A program made the translations under genes and the position numbers. A stretch of DNA of 64,000 nt from Streptomyces xylophagus (GTDB lineage Bacteria > Actinomycetota > Actinomycetes > Streptomycetales > Streptomycetaceae), in NCBI RefSeq assembly GCF_000716435.1, contig NZ_JNWO01000014.1, positions 173,122-237,121 of the forward strand, written 5' to 3'. Positions 39,232-47,590 of this stretch are shown here, piece after piece. The notes beneath the pieces are model-generated. The model saw nothing but the letters and a program-made list of their open reading frames with translations, was not told the DNA's origin and did no database searches. Every line of letters begins with the position of its first letter. The first letter of the stretch is position 1.

Positions 39232-40722
39232 ATGACCTCTCCGCTCTCCCCTCCGGCGGCCCCGTCGTCGGCGGTCCGCTGGACCCCCCGGCTGTGGGGC
39301 ACCCTGCTGGTGCTCTGCGCCGCGATGTTCCTCGACGCGCTCGACGTGTCGATGGTCGGCGTCGCCCTGCCCTCCATCGGCTCCGAACTCGACCTCTCCA
39401 CCTCGACGCTCCAATGGATCGTCAGCGGCTACATCCTGGGATACGGCGGGCTGCTCCTCCTCGGCGGCAGGACCGCCGACCTGCTCGGCCGACGTCAGGT
39501 CTTCCTGGTCGCCCTGGGTGTCTTCGCGGTGGCCTCGCTGCTCGGCGGCCTCGTCGACTCGGGCCCGCTGCTGATCGCCAGCCGCTTCATCAAGGGCCTG
39601 AGCGCGGCGTTCACGGCACCCGCCGGCCTCTCGATCATCACGACGACCTTCGCCGAGGGCCCCCTGCGCAACCGCGCCCTGTCCATCTACACCACCTGCG
39701 CGGCCACCGGCTTCTCCATGGGCCTGGTGCTCTCCGGCCTGCTCACGGAGGCCAGTTGGCGGCTCACCATGCTGCTCCCCGCGCCCATCGCACTGCTCGC
39801 CCTGCTCGCCGGCCTCAAGCTGCTGCCGCGCAGCGAACGCGAGAAGGACCACAACGGCTACGACGTCCCCGGCGCCGTCCTCGGCACCGCGTCGATGCTG
39901 CTGCTGGTCTTCACCGTCGTACAGGCTCCCGAGGCCGGGTGGGCGTCGGCGCGAACTCTCTTGTCCTTCCTGGCAGTTGCAGTCCTCCTCACCGTGTTCG
40001 TGTACGTCGAGCGGCGCTCCGCCGGGCCGTTGATCCGGCTCGGGGTGCTGCGCTCCGGCAACCAGATCCGCGCGCAGCTCGGCGCGATGGCCCTCTTCGG
40101 GTCGTACGTCGGCTTCCAGTTCCTGGTCACGCTGTACATGCAGCAACTGCTCGGCTGGTCGGCGTTGCACACGGCGCTCGCCTTCCTGCCGGCCGGTGCG
40201 CTGGTGGCGGCGTCCTCGACGAAGATGGGTGCGATCGTCGACCGGTTCGGTACCCAGCGACTGATCGTGGTGGGCTTCGCGCTGATGGTCGTGGGGTACG
40301 CCCTGTTCCTGCGGGTCAGCGTCGATCCCGTGTACGCGTCGGTGATCCTGCCGTCGATGCTGCTGATCGGAGCGGCCTTCGCGTTGGTCTTCCCCTCGCT
40401 CAACATCCAGGCCACCAACGGGGTCGACGACCACGAACAGGGCATGGTCTCCGGGCTGTTGAACACCTCGGTGCAGGTGGGTGGCGCGATCTTCCTGGCC
40501 GTCGTCACGGCCGTGGTCACCGCGCACGCGCCCGCACACGCCACCCCGCAGGCGGTGCTGGACAGTTACCGGCCCGGGCTGGTCGTGGTGACGTTCATCG
40601 CGCTGGCCGGGTTGTTGATCACGTTGCCGGGGCTGCGTACCCGGCATGCCCAAGAGTCCATCGTCGTAGCCAAGTCCACGGTGACGGAGGCGGAAGCGGA
40701 GCGGGTAGCGGTCAACGACTAG
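39232..40722 (+). CDS. MFS transporter, DHA2 (EmrB/QacA) family
   Basis: A 496-residue 14-helix exporter with helix 1 MFLDALDVSMVGVALPSIG (acidic motif D1), SGYILGYGGLLLLGGRTADLLGRR (motif A as GGRTADLLGRRQ) and motif C SRFIKGLSAAFTAPAGL. Divergent from the MarR gene and very likely its target. No Shine-Dalgarno sequence precedes the ATG; see the promoter entry for leaderless translation. Exports an unknown hydrophobic compound. Confidence 0.92.
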   Translation: MTSPLSPPAAPSSAVRWTPRLWGTLLVLCAAMFLDALDVSMVGVALPSIGSELDLSTSTLQWIVSGYILGYGGLLLLGGRTADLLGRRQVFLVALGVFAVASLLGGLVDSGPLLIASRFIKGLSAAFTAPAGLSIITTTFAEGPLRNRALSIYTTCAATGFSMGLVLSGLLTEASWRLTMLLPAPIALLALLAGLKLLPRSEREKDHNGYDVPGAVLGTASMLLLVFTVVQAPEAGWASARTLLSFLAVAVLLTVFVYVERRSAGPLIRLGVLRSGNQIRAQLGAMALFGSYVGFQFLVTLYMQQLLGWSALHTALAFLPAGALVAASSTKMGAIVDRFGTQRLIVVGFALMVVGYALFLRVSVDPVYASVILPSMLLIGAAFALVFPSLNIQATNGVDDHEQGMVSGLLNTSVQVGGAIFLAVVTAVVTAHAPAHATPQAVLDSYRPGLVVVTFIALAGLLITLPGLRTRHAQESIVVAKSTVTEAEAERVAVND

Positions 40723-40759
40723 GCGCGTCGGATTTCGTCTGCGGGTCCGGTGGGGGTTG

Positions 40760-40794
40760 GTCGCGCCGTTCCCCGCGCCCCTATGGGGCGCGAC
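40760..40794 (+). terminator. dispersed Streptomyces-type hairpin, probable terminator of the DHA2 gene
   Basis: GCGCCCC-TAT-GGGGCGC (40775-40791) inside the longer pairing GTCGCGCC (40760-40767) with GGCGCGAC (40787-40794), 38 bases after the exporter stop. The surrounding GTTCCCCGCGCCCC string also appears inverted at 43106-43140. This sequence type is familiar as a recurrent intergenic element in Streptomyces genomes, often acting as a terminator. Confidence 0.65.
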
Positions 40795-40896
40795 TGACTG
40801 AGCCTGATTACAAGGCCTCACCCAGAGAAACTCGTCCCACCTGTGCGCCCGGCGGAGTCGATTGCCCGCCGGGCGCACACGTGTGAGACTTTCTGG

Positions 40897-41184
40897 ATGG
40901 ATATGACCGGGGGACGGCGCACGCAGGCCGAGCGGGACGCGATGACCGTGGAGATCGGGTACGCGCTGGTCAGCGCGGTGTTCGTGGCGGCGGTGCTGTT
41001 CGGGGTGGTCGCCGGTCCCGCCCTGATGTTCGAACTGCCGGGCGTCGTCGAGACGTTGCTGGTGCGCGGGGCGCTCGTGCTCGTGCCGGTCGTGTTCCTC
41101 GTCCGGGTGGTGACCGTGCTGTACCGGTACCGGCAGGCAGCGGGTCAGCCCAGCCAGCCTGGCCGCACCAACCCCGACTCGTAG
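40897..41184 (+). CDS. DUF6332 family small membrane protein
   Basis: A 95-residue protein (start taken at ATG 40897; ATG 40903 equally possible). RRTQAERDAMTVEIGYALV is the DUF6332 signature, followed by two hydrophobic segments (FVAAVLFGVVAGPALMF, GALVLVPVVFLVRVVTV) and a short polar tail. Function unknown. Its last 40 bases overlap the convergent response-regulator gene, tail to tail. Confidence 0.75.
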   Translation: MDMTGGRRTQAERDAMTVEIGYALVSAVFVAAVLFGVVAGPALMFELPGVVETLLVRGALVLVPVVFLVRVVTVLYRYRQAAGQPSQPGRTNPDS

Positions 41185-41810
41185 GCCAGCACGACCAGTT
41201 GAGCCCTGTCCCTGGCGCCGAGTTTCACCATTGTGCGGCTGACATGGGTCTTGGCGGTCAGCGGGCTGACGACCAGGCGGCGGGCGATCTCGTCGTTGGA
41301 GAGGCCGATGCCGACCAGGGCCATCACCTCCCGTTCCCGCTCGGTGAGCCGGGTGAGGACATCGGCGGTCGCCGGTTCCTTGGAACGGGCCGCGAACTCG
41401 GCGATCAGACGGCGGGTCACACCCGGCGACAGCAGCGCGTCGCCCTCGACCACCGCCCTTACGGCACGCAGGAGTTCCTCCGGTTCGGTGTCCTTGACCA
41501 GGAAGCCGGAAGCGCCCGAGCGGATCGCCTCGAAGACGTACTCGTCGAGTTCGAAGGTGGTCAGCATGACCACTTTCACGTCCTTCAGGTCACTGTCCCC
41601 GGTGATCCGGCGGGTCGCGGCCAGCCCGTCGAGCAGCGGCATGCGGATGTCCATCAGGACGACGTCGGGGCGCAGTTCGCGCACTGTGCGCACGGCTTCC
41701 TCGCCGTCGGACGCCTCGCCCGCCACCTCGATGTCCGGCTGCGCGTCCAGCAACGCCTTGAAGCCGGCCCGGACCAGTGACTGGTCGTCGGCGAGCAGTA
41801 CCCGGATCAC
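41145..41810 (-). CDS. NarL/LuxR-type response regulator
   Basis: A 221-residue response regulator. Receiver domain with D8/D9, phosphoacceptor D54 (VVLMDIRMP) and K in LVKDTEPE; C-terminal LuxR helix-turn-helix LTEREREVMALVGIGLSN with NDEIARRLVVSPLTAKTHV. The GTG start at 41810 overlaps the kinase stop (GTGA) and has AAGGAGG 8 bases upstream. Pairs with the sensor kinase encoded just before it. Target genes unknown. Confidence 0.95.
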   Translation of the reverse strand: MIRVLLADDQSLVRAGFKALLDAQPDIEVAGEASDGEEAVRTVRELRPDVVLMDIRMPLLDGLAATRRITGDSDLKDVKVVMLTTFELDEYVFEAIRSGASGFLVKDTEPEELLRAVRAVVEGDALLSPGVTRRLIAEFAARSKEPATADVLTRLTEREREVMALVGIGLSNDEIARRLVVSPLTAKTHVSRTMVKLGARDRAQLVVLAYESGLVRPGWLG

Positions 41811-43027
41811 CGGTCGTCCTCCTTCGGCGTGACCTTCAACGGCAGTACGGCGAGCACCCGGAAGCCGCCGTCCGGGCGCGGGCCCGCCTCGATCGTGCCA
41901 CCGAGGCCGGCGGCCCGCTCCCGCATTCCGGCCAGCCCGTTGCCGCTGCCCCCGGCGTCCGCGCCGGTCGGGGGCCCGTCGTCGTCGACGCGCAGCCGTA
42001 GCGCACCGCGTTCGTGGCCGATGTGCACGCGCGCGTGCCGCGAGCCCGAGTGCCGTACGACATTGGTGAGCGCCTCCTGGACGATGCGGAAGGCGGCGAG
42101 GTCGGTGCCGGGCGGGAGGTGCGGCGGTGTTCCGTCGATCGCGACCGTGAGGCCGGCGCTCGCCGCCTGTTGCACCAGTTCGGGCAGGCGGTCGAGGCCG
42201 GGTGCCGGGGCGCGTGGTGCGTCGCCCGGGGTGCGCAGGGTGTCGAGGACCTGGCGGACCTCGCCGAGCGCCTCCTTGCTGGCGGCCTTGATGGTGGTGA
42301 GGGCCGTACGGGCCTGCTCGGGGTCGGAGTCGAGGAGCGCGAGGCCGACGCCCGCCTGGACGTTGATGACGGAAATGCTGTGCGCGAGGACGTCGTGCAG
42401 CTCGCGGGCCATGCACAGCCGTTCCTCGTCGGCGCGGCGGCGGGCCGCCTGGGCGCGCTCGGCACGGTCCCGGGCCCATTGTTCGCGGCGAGTGCGGGCC
42501 AGTTCCGCGATCGCTGCGATGGCCACCACCCAGGTGGCGACGGCCAGTTCACGGCCCCACGGCATTCCGTGGTCGTGCTGCGGGGGCAGCCAGCGGTAGA
42601 GCCAGTGCGCGATCAGGACATGCGCCGACCACAGCACACCCAGCGCGGTCCAGGCGGCCCACCGGCGGCCGGCGACGACCGCGCTGAAGCAGCCGAGCGC
42701 GACGGGCAGGAAGACCGGGCCGTACGGATATCCGGCGCCGAAGTACAGCACGGTGGCGAGCACGGTGCCGAAGGCCACCCCCACGGGGTACCGATGGCGC
42801 CACAGGAGCAGCACCGATCCGGCGACGAGCAGCACGCGCGCGTAGAGGTCGAGTGGGACCCGGTCGGGCTGGCTGTGCGAGGCGAAGTTGCTGCCGCCCA
42901 GCACGAACACGGTGACCAGCAGCGTGGACCGCCAGGGCCACCGCGTCGGGGCCGCCGCCCCGCCCCACGGCGGCCCGTGGCGCCACCACTGCGGCGGTCC
43001 CTCGCCGTGCACCCGCTGCTCGTCCAT
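41807..43027 (-). CDS. sensor histidine kinase, HisKA_3 type
   Basis: A 406-residue kinase: N-terminal region with about five membrane helices (LLVTVFVLGGSNFAS to AVATWVVAIAAIAELA), dimerisation/H-box CMARELHDVLAHSISV with the phosphorylated His, then the ATPase G-box GNGLAGMRERAAGLGG. There is no extracytoplasmic sensor domain, so the stimulus is probably sensed in the membrane. Start at ATG 43027 (an in-frame ATG at 43036 is an alternative); no ribosome site is seen. Co-translated with the response regulator. Confidence 0.93.
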   Translation of the reverse strand: MDEQRVHGEGPPQWWRHGPPWGGAAAPTRWPWRSTLLVTVFVLGGSNFASHSQPDRVPLDLYARVLLVAGSVLLLWRHRYPVGVAFGTVLATVLYFGAGYPYGPVFLPVALGCFSAVVAGRRWAAWTALGVLWSAHVLIAHWLYRWLPPQHDHGMPWGRELAVATWVVAIAAIAELARTRREQWARDRAERAQAARRRADEERLCMARELHDVLAHSISVINVQAGVGLALLDSDPEQARTALTTIKAASKEALGEVRQVLDTLRTPGDAPRAPAPGLDRLPELVQQAASAGLTVAIDGTPPHLPPGTDLAAFRIVQEALTNVVRHSGSRHARVHIGHERGALRLRVDDDGPPTGADAGGSGNGLAGMRERAAGLGGTIEAGPRPDGGFRVLAVLPLKVTPKEDDR

Positions 43028-43105
43028 GCACGTCACGCTAGACGCCGGGCGGGGTCGGGGTCGTCAGCCGGACGGGGTGATCACACATACTCCCCGGGAA
43101 GTACA

Positions 43106-43140
43106 GCGCCCCTGCAAGGGGCGCGGGGAACTGCGCGATC
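43106..43140 (-). terminator. inverted copy of the dispersed hairpin, probable terminator of the TetR gene
   Basis: GCGCCCC-TGCAA-GGGGCGC (43106-43124) followed by GGGGAACTGCGCGA. Read on the minus strand it gives CGCAGTTCCCCGCGCCCC, closely matching the element at 40760-40794. It lies about 50 bases after the TetR stop codon on the TetR coding strand. Confidence 0.65.
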
Positions 43141-43187
43141 AGCCCCCACCGGCTCGCAGCCAACGAACCACCTGTCCAGCGCAGCAC

Positions 43188-43880
43188 TCAGACATCCGCA
43201 AGCCCCACTCCCAGCGCAAGCCGTCGCACCGCATACCGAAAGAACGCCTCCCGATCCTCCACCACCCGGCGAAACTGACCGAACAGCTCGAAACTGACCA
43301 GCCCGTACAGCTCGGCCCACGCAGCCACAAGGGCCACGGCCACCGCGGGCGGAAGGTCACCGGCGAAGTCCGCGACCATGCGCTCCGCCTCGGCGTGGAG
43401 GTCCGCCGGGAGCGGGGGCTCGGCCAGCATGCCGGCCCGCTGGGCGTCCCGCGCGATGCCAATGAGCAGGAGGGCAACGCGGGCGGCAGGCGGGACGGTG
43501 GTCTCAGGGGCGACATACCCGGGGACCGGCGAGCCGTAGATCAGCGCGTACTCGTGCGGATGCGCCAGCGCCCAACCCCGCACCGCCTCGCACACGGCCG
43601 TCCACCGGAGCAACACGCCCGCGTCCGCGACTTCGGCGTGCGCCGTTTCCGCGGCCTCCCCGACGGAGTCGTACGCGTCGATGATGAGAGCGGTCAGCAG
43701 ATCGTCCCGGCTGGGGAAGTAGCGATACAGGGCGGAGGACACCATGCCCAGCTCACGAGCCACCGCGCGCAGCGAGAGCTTCGCGGCGCCCTCGGCGGCG
43801 AGCTGTCTGCGCGCCTCGTCCTTGATGGCGGCGGTGACCTCGATCCTGGCTCGGGCACGGGCGCCCTGTGTGGTGCTCAT
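43188..43880 (-). CDS. TetR-family regulator with WHG (TetR_C_25-like) domain
   Basis: A 230-residue regulator: HTH at about residues 15-60 (KLSLRAVARELGMVSSALYRYFPSRDDL, shown as RAVARELGMVSSALYRYF), and a ligand domain with RGWALAHPHEYALIYGSPVPGY and AWAELYGLVSFELFGQF, the WHG-domain pattern. The ATG at 43880 is preferred; the longer frame to 43970 runs over the operator region. Divergent from a deazaflavin-dependent nitroreductase gene, with three copies of its probable operator between them. Confidence 0.9.
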   Translation of the reverse strand: MSTTQGARARARIEVTAAIKDEARRQLAAEGAAKLSLRAVARELGMVSSALYRYFPSRDDLLTALIIDAYDSVGEAAETAHAEVADAGVLLRWTAVCEAVRGWALAHPHEYALIYGSPVPGYVAPETTVPPAARVALLLIGIARDAQRAGMLAEPPLPADLHAEAERMVADFAGDLPPAVAVALVAAWAELYGLVSFELFGQFRRVVEDREAFFRYAVRRLALGVGLADV

Positions 43881-43941
43881 ACGAGCCAGTGTGGCATGGA
43901 TCCAGAGCAGCGCACACAAACAAGAGCGCCGAACAAAAAAG

Positions 43942-44028
43942 AGAGCACCGCTCTTGCATTGGACCGGCAAGCCGATGCAGACTGTTCCCGAGAGCGAGAG
44001 CAGTGCTTACAAATGGGAGCCGCGCTCT
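43942..44028. promoter_or_regulatory. three AGAGC-N3-GCTCT operator copies between TetR and nitroreductase genes
   Basis: AGAGC-ACC-GCTCT (43942-43954, perfect), AGAGC-AGT-GCTTA (43997-44009, two mismatches in the right arm) and GGAGC-CGC-GCTCT (44016-44028, one mismatch). Site 2 overlaps a TACAAA hexamer that could be the nitroreductase -10. Sites 2 and 3 are 19 bp apart centre to centre. The repetition and symmetry make a TetR operator cluster likely. Confidence 0.7.
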
Positions 44029-44052
44029 CCGAAACGAAACCCAGGAGTCGTC

Positions 44053-44502
44053 ATGAGCACGCACGTTCAGAAGCCCGGCTGGTTCACCGTGAACGTCTTC
44101 AACCGCGCCGTCGCCTGGTTCACCCGCCGCGGTCTCAGCGTCTGGGGTTCACGGGTGCTGGCGGTCCGCGGCCGCAAGAGCGGCGAGTGGCGGACCACCC
44201 CGGTGAACCTGCTGACGGTGGACGGACAGCAGTACCTCGTCGCCCCGCGCGGTCACGTCCAGTGGACGCACAACATGCGGGCGGCGGGCGGCGGCGAGCT
44301 GCGGCTCGGCAAGAAGGTGGACACGTTCACCGCGACCGAGGTCACCGGCGACGACAAGGTGCCGCTGCTGCGCGCCTACCTCAAGCGCTGGAAGGCCGAG
44401 GTCGGCGTGTTCTTCGGAGGAGTCGGCCCGGACTCCTCCGACGACGAGCTGCGGCGGATCGCCCCCGACCACCCCGTCTTCCACGTGACGGTCAGGAGCT
44501 GA
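44053..44502 (+). CDS. deazaflavin (F420)-dependent nitroreductase family protein (DDN-like)
   Basis: A 149-residue split-barrel protein of the PF04075 family: GSRVLAVRGRKSGEWRTTPVN, LVAPRGHVQWTHNMRAAGG and the C-terminal HPVFHVTV. The RTTPVNLL and W-x-HN blocks bind cofactor F420 in family members such as mycobacterial Ddn. CAGGAG precedes the ATG. Probably repressed by the divergent WHG-type TetR regulator and induced by a quinone- or nitro-like compound. Its last 11 bases overlap the convergent flavoprotein gene. Confidence 0.9.
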   Translation: MSTHVQKPGWFTVNVFNRAVAWFTRRGLSVWGSRVLAVRGRKSGEWRTTPVNLLTVDGQQYLVAPRGHVQWTHNMRAAGGGELRLGKKVDTFTATEVTGDDKVPLLRAYLKRWKAEVGVFFGGVGPDSSDDELRRIAPDHPVFHVTVRS

Positions 44503-45751
44503 CCTCGCCCTCCTCGGGCTCCACGGGCGATTCGGCCTCCGCGGTCCTGCGGTCGAACGCGGTCAGCGCGCGCTGCGCCATCGGGTGGCTGCGCACCAGC
44601 TCGCCCAGTGTCGTCGAGCCCCGGGTGATGTCCATGAAGGCCTTCCAGGCCGGCCGGAAGCCGGTGAGGGCCGCGTGGAACAGACCGGGGCGCCGCTCGA
44701 AGACCGCCAGCATGGTCTTGCCGACGCTCATCTCCACGCCGAGCCCCGCCTTGATCGCGAACGCGTAGTTCAGGGCCTGGCGGCGGGTGTCCACGGCGTC
44801 GTGCGCCTCGGCGATCCGTACCGCCCACTCCCCCGCGAGCCGCCCCGACCGCAGCGCGAACGAGATGCCCTCCCGGGTCCACGGCTCCAGGAGTCCCGCC
44901 GCGTCCCCGCACACCAGTACTCGACCGCGCGACAGGGGCGAGTCGTCCGCCCGGCACCGGGTCAAGTGCCCGGAGGAGATGCTCGGTTCGAATCCGGCGA
45001 GTCCGAGCCGGGCGATGAAGTCCTCCAAGTACCGCTTCGTGGCGGCGCCTTCACCGCGCGCGGAGATCACCCCGACCGTGAGCGTGTCGCCCTTGGGGAA
45101 GACCCAGCCGTAACTCCCGGGCATCGGGCCCCAGTCGATGAGCACCCGGCCCTTCCAGTCCTCGGCGACCGTCTCCGGCACCGGGATCTCCGCCTCCAGT
45201 CCCAAGTCGACCTGGTCGACCTTGACCCCGACGTGCGCCCCTATCCGGCTGGCGCTGCCGTCGGCGCCGACGACGGCCCGCGCGAGCACCGTCTCACCGC
45301 CCTGGAGGACCACGGCGACCGTACGCCGGTCCGGCACCGCGGAGCCGTGCTGCTCGACTCGTGTCACTGTGACGCCCGTACGCAGCTCGGCGCCCGCCTT
45401 CTGCGCGTGCTCGACGAGCTGCTGGTCGAACTCGGGCCGGTTGATCAGCCCGAAGAGCATCTGCCGGGACCGGCGGGTGCGCGTGAAACGCCCGTTGTTC
45501 GAGAACGTTATGGCGTGCACCCGGTCCTTCAACGGCAGCTCGAAGCCCGGTGGCAGGGAGTCGCGCGAGGGTCCGATGATGCCGCCGCCGCATGTCTTGT
45601 AGCGGGGCAGCTCGGCTTTCTCCAGCAACAGCACGCGCCGTCCCGCGACCGCCGCCGCATAGGCGGCCGAAGCCCCCGCGGGTCCCGCGCCCACCACGAC
45701 GACGTCCCACACCCGCTGTTCGTCGTCCGCCGAAGAGTTCTCGCTGCTCAC
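44492..45751 (-). CDS. geranylgeranyl reductase family FAD-dependent oxidoreductase
   Basis: A 419-residue flavoprotein. FAD-binding motif VVVGAGPAGASAAYAAA at residues 17-33, PRYKTCGGGI (the Cys-Gly stretch of the GGR family), and the second FAD block RVLVCGDAAGLLEPWTREGIS. Family members reduce isoprenoid double bonds, for example of menaquinone side chains or archaeal-type lipids. It starts at GTG 45751 with GGGAG upstream. In Streptomyces this gene is a common chromosomal housekeeping gene; no isoprenoid operon is adjacent. Confidence 0.9.
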   Translation of the reverse strand: MSSENSSADDEQRVWDVVVVGAGPAGASAAYAAAVAGRRVLLLEKAELPRYKTCGGGIIGPSRDSLPPGFELPLKDRVHAITFSNNGRFTRTRRSRQMLFGLINRPEFDQQLVEHAQKAGAELRTGVTVTRVEQHGSAVPDRRTVAVVLQGGETVLARAVVGADGSASRIGAHVGVKVDQVDLGLEAEIPVPETVAEDWKGRVLIDWGPMPGSYGWVFPKGDTLTVGVISARGEGAATKRYLEDFIARLGLAGFEPSISSGHLTRCRADDSPLSRGRVLVCGDAAGLLEPWTREGISFALRSGRLAGEWAVRIAEAHDAVDTRRQALNYAFAIKAGLGVEMSVGKTMLAVFERRPGLFHAALTGFRPAWKAFMDITRGSTTLGELVRSHPMAQRALTAFDRRTAEAESPVEPEEGEVSS

Positions 45752-45883
45752 GATGGTCTACTGCTCCCGATCAAGCCGCTGCCGCACCTGTCCCCCGCAT
45801 CCTACGGCGGACATCGCCACAGACCGCTGTGGGAGGATCGACGGCATCATTCGTACAACGTCGCACCCACAAGGAGCGTGCCC

Positions 45884-47239
45884 ATGTCGTCGCATCCGGT
45901 CGCCGAGACCGTCGCCTCGCTGATGCCCACGGCGAGGACCGAGCTCACCGAGCTCGTGGCTTTCCAATCGGTGGCGGACTTCGACCAGTTCCCGAAGAGC
46001 GAGAGCGAGGGCGCCGCGAACTGGGTCGCCGACGCGCTGCGCACCGAGGGTTTCCAGGACGTGGCCGTGCTCGACACCCCGGACGGCACGCAGTCGGTGT
46101 ACGGCTACCTGCCCGGCCCGGAGGGTGCCAAGACCGTGCTGCTGTACGCCCACTACGACGTGCAGCCGCCACTGGACGAGGCCGCCTGGACGACCCCGCC
46201 GTTCGAACTGACCGAGCGCGACGGCCGCTGGTACGGGCGCGGTGCCGCCGACTGCAAGGGCGGCCTGATCATGCACCTGCTCGCGCTGCGCGCCCTCAAG
46301 GCCAACGGCGGTGTCCCGGTGCACGTCAAGGTGATCGCCGAGGGCTCGGAGGAGCAGGGCACGGGCGGCCTGGAGCGGTACGCCGAGGAACACCCCGAGC
46401 TGCTCGCCGCCGACACCATCGTGATCGGCGACACAGGCAACTTCCGGGTCGGTCTGCCCACGGTCACCTCGACCCTGCGCGGCATGACCATGGTGCGCGT
46501 GCAGGTCGACACCCTCGAAGGCAACCTGCACTCGGGCCAGTTCGGCGGTGCCGCGCCCGACGCGCTGGCCGCACTGATCCGCGTACTCGACTCGCTGCGC
46601 GCGAAGGACGGCTCGACGACGGTCGACGGGCTCGCCGCCCAGTCGACCTGGGACGGGCTGACGTACGACGAGGAGCAGTTCCGCAAGGACGCCAAGGTGC
46701 TGGACGGCGTCGAGCTGATCGGTTCCGACGCGGTCGCCGACCGCATCTGGGCCCGCCCGGCCGTCACGGTCCTCGGCATCGACTGCCCGCCGGTCGTCGG
46801 CGCCACCCCGTCCGTGCAGGCCGGCGCCCGCGCGCTGGTCAGCCTCCGGGTCCCGCCGGGCGTCGACGCGGCCGAGGCCACCAAGCTGCTCCAGGCCCAC
46901 CTGGAGGCCCACACCCCGTGGGGCGCCCGCGTCCGCACCGAGCAGATCGGCCAGGGCCAGCCCTTCAGCGCCGACACGACCAGCCCGGCGTACACGGCGA
47001 TGGCCGACGCGATGGCCGTGGCCTACCCGGGCCAGGAGATGCAGTACGCCGGCCAGGGCGGCTCCATCCCGCTGTGCAACACCCTCGCGGCCCTCTACCC
47101 GCAGGCGGAGATCCTCCTCATCGGCCTCAGCGAACCGGAGGCCCAGATCCACGCGGTGAACGAGAGTGTCTCCCCTGAGGAGTTGGAGCGGCTGTCGGTG
47201 GCGGAGGCGCTGTTCCTGCAGAACTACGCGGGCAACTGA
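45884..47239 (+). CDS. M20 family zinc dipeptidase
   Basis: A 451-residue peptidase. The binuclear metal site is complete: H and D in LLYAHYDVQPP, the bridging Asp in GRGAADCKGG, the catalytic Glu pair in AEGSEEQGTGG, Asp in VIGDTGNF and the C-terminal His in QIHAVNES. A dimerisation domain is inserted at about residues 200-330. AAGGAG lies 8 bases before the ATG. Cytosolic, hydrolyses dipeptides; it may process peptides brought in by the oligopeptide transporter encoded further on. Confidence 0.93.
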   Translation: MSSHPVAETVASLMPTARTELTELVAFQSVADFDQFPKSESEGAANWVADALRTEGFQDVAVLDTPDGTQSVYGYLPGPEGAKTVLLYAHYDVQPPLDEAAWTTPPFELTERDGRWYGRGAADCKGGLIMHLLALRALKANGGVPVHVKVIAEGSEEQGTGGLERYAEEHPELLAADTIVIGDTGNFRVGLPTVTSTLRGMTMVRVQVDTLEGNLHSGQFGGAAPDALAALIRVLDSLRAKDGSTTVDGLAAQSTWDGLTYDEEQFRKDAKVLDGVELIGSDAVADRIWARPAVTVLGIDCPPVVGATPSVQAGARALVSLRVPPGVDAAEATKLLQAHLEAHTPWGARVRTEQIGQGQPFSADTTSPAYTAMADAMAVAYPGQEMQYAGQGGSIPLCNTLAALYPQAEILLIGLSEPEAQIHAVNESVSPEELERLSVAEALFLQNYAGN

Positions 47240-47273
47240 GCGCGGACTGATGGGTGTTGGAGGGATCGACGGC

Positions 47274-47576
47274 ATGCGGTTCGTCTTCACCGGCCGGGTG
47301 ATCGAGTGGCGCGGGCCTTCGCCGTACTACTTCGTCCCCGTGCCGGACGAGGAGTCGGCGGACATCCGTGAGGTCGCCGCCATAGCCTCGTACGGCTGGG
47401 GTGTGATCCCCGTCGAGGCCCGCATCGGCGAGGTCGAGTTCACCACGTCGCTCTTCCCCAAGGACGGCGGTTATCTGCTGCCGCTCAAGAGCGCCGTGAG
47501 AGGGGCGCAGGGTCTCGGGGCGGACGACGAGGTGACCGTGGAGATGACCGTCCACCTCCAACTCGGCGCTTCCTGA
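47274..47576 (+). CDS. DUF1905 domain protein
   Basis: A 100-residue protein matching the DUF1905 small beta-barrel (VFTGRVIEWRGPSPYYFVPVP, YGWGVIPVEARIGEVEFTTSLFPKDGGYLLPLK, shown partly: GVIPVEARIG and SLFPKDGGYLLPLK). The ATG at 47274 has GGAGGG upstream, better than ATG 47250. Often found alone or fused to YdeI-type domains; function unknown. It lies 34 bases after the peptidase and 14 before the kinase-like gene, so it is probably in their transcript. Confidence 0.8.
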   Translation: MRFVFTGRVIEWRGPSPYYFVPVPDEESADIREVAAIASYGWGVIPVEARIGEVEFTTSLFPKDGGYLLPLKSAVRGAQGLGADDEVTVEMTVHLQLGAS

Positions 47577-47590
47577 ACGAGGATGAGGGC

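Noticed and set aside
43881..43970. Longer start for the WHG-type TetR gene
   Set aside because: The extension would be translated from the operator DNA; the shorter start matches the normal TetR N-terminus.
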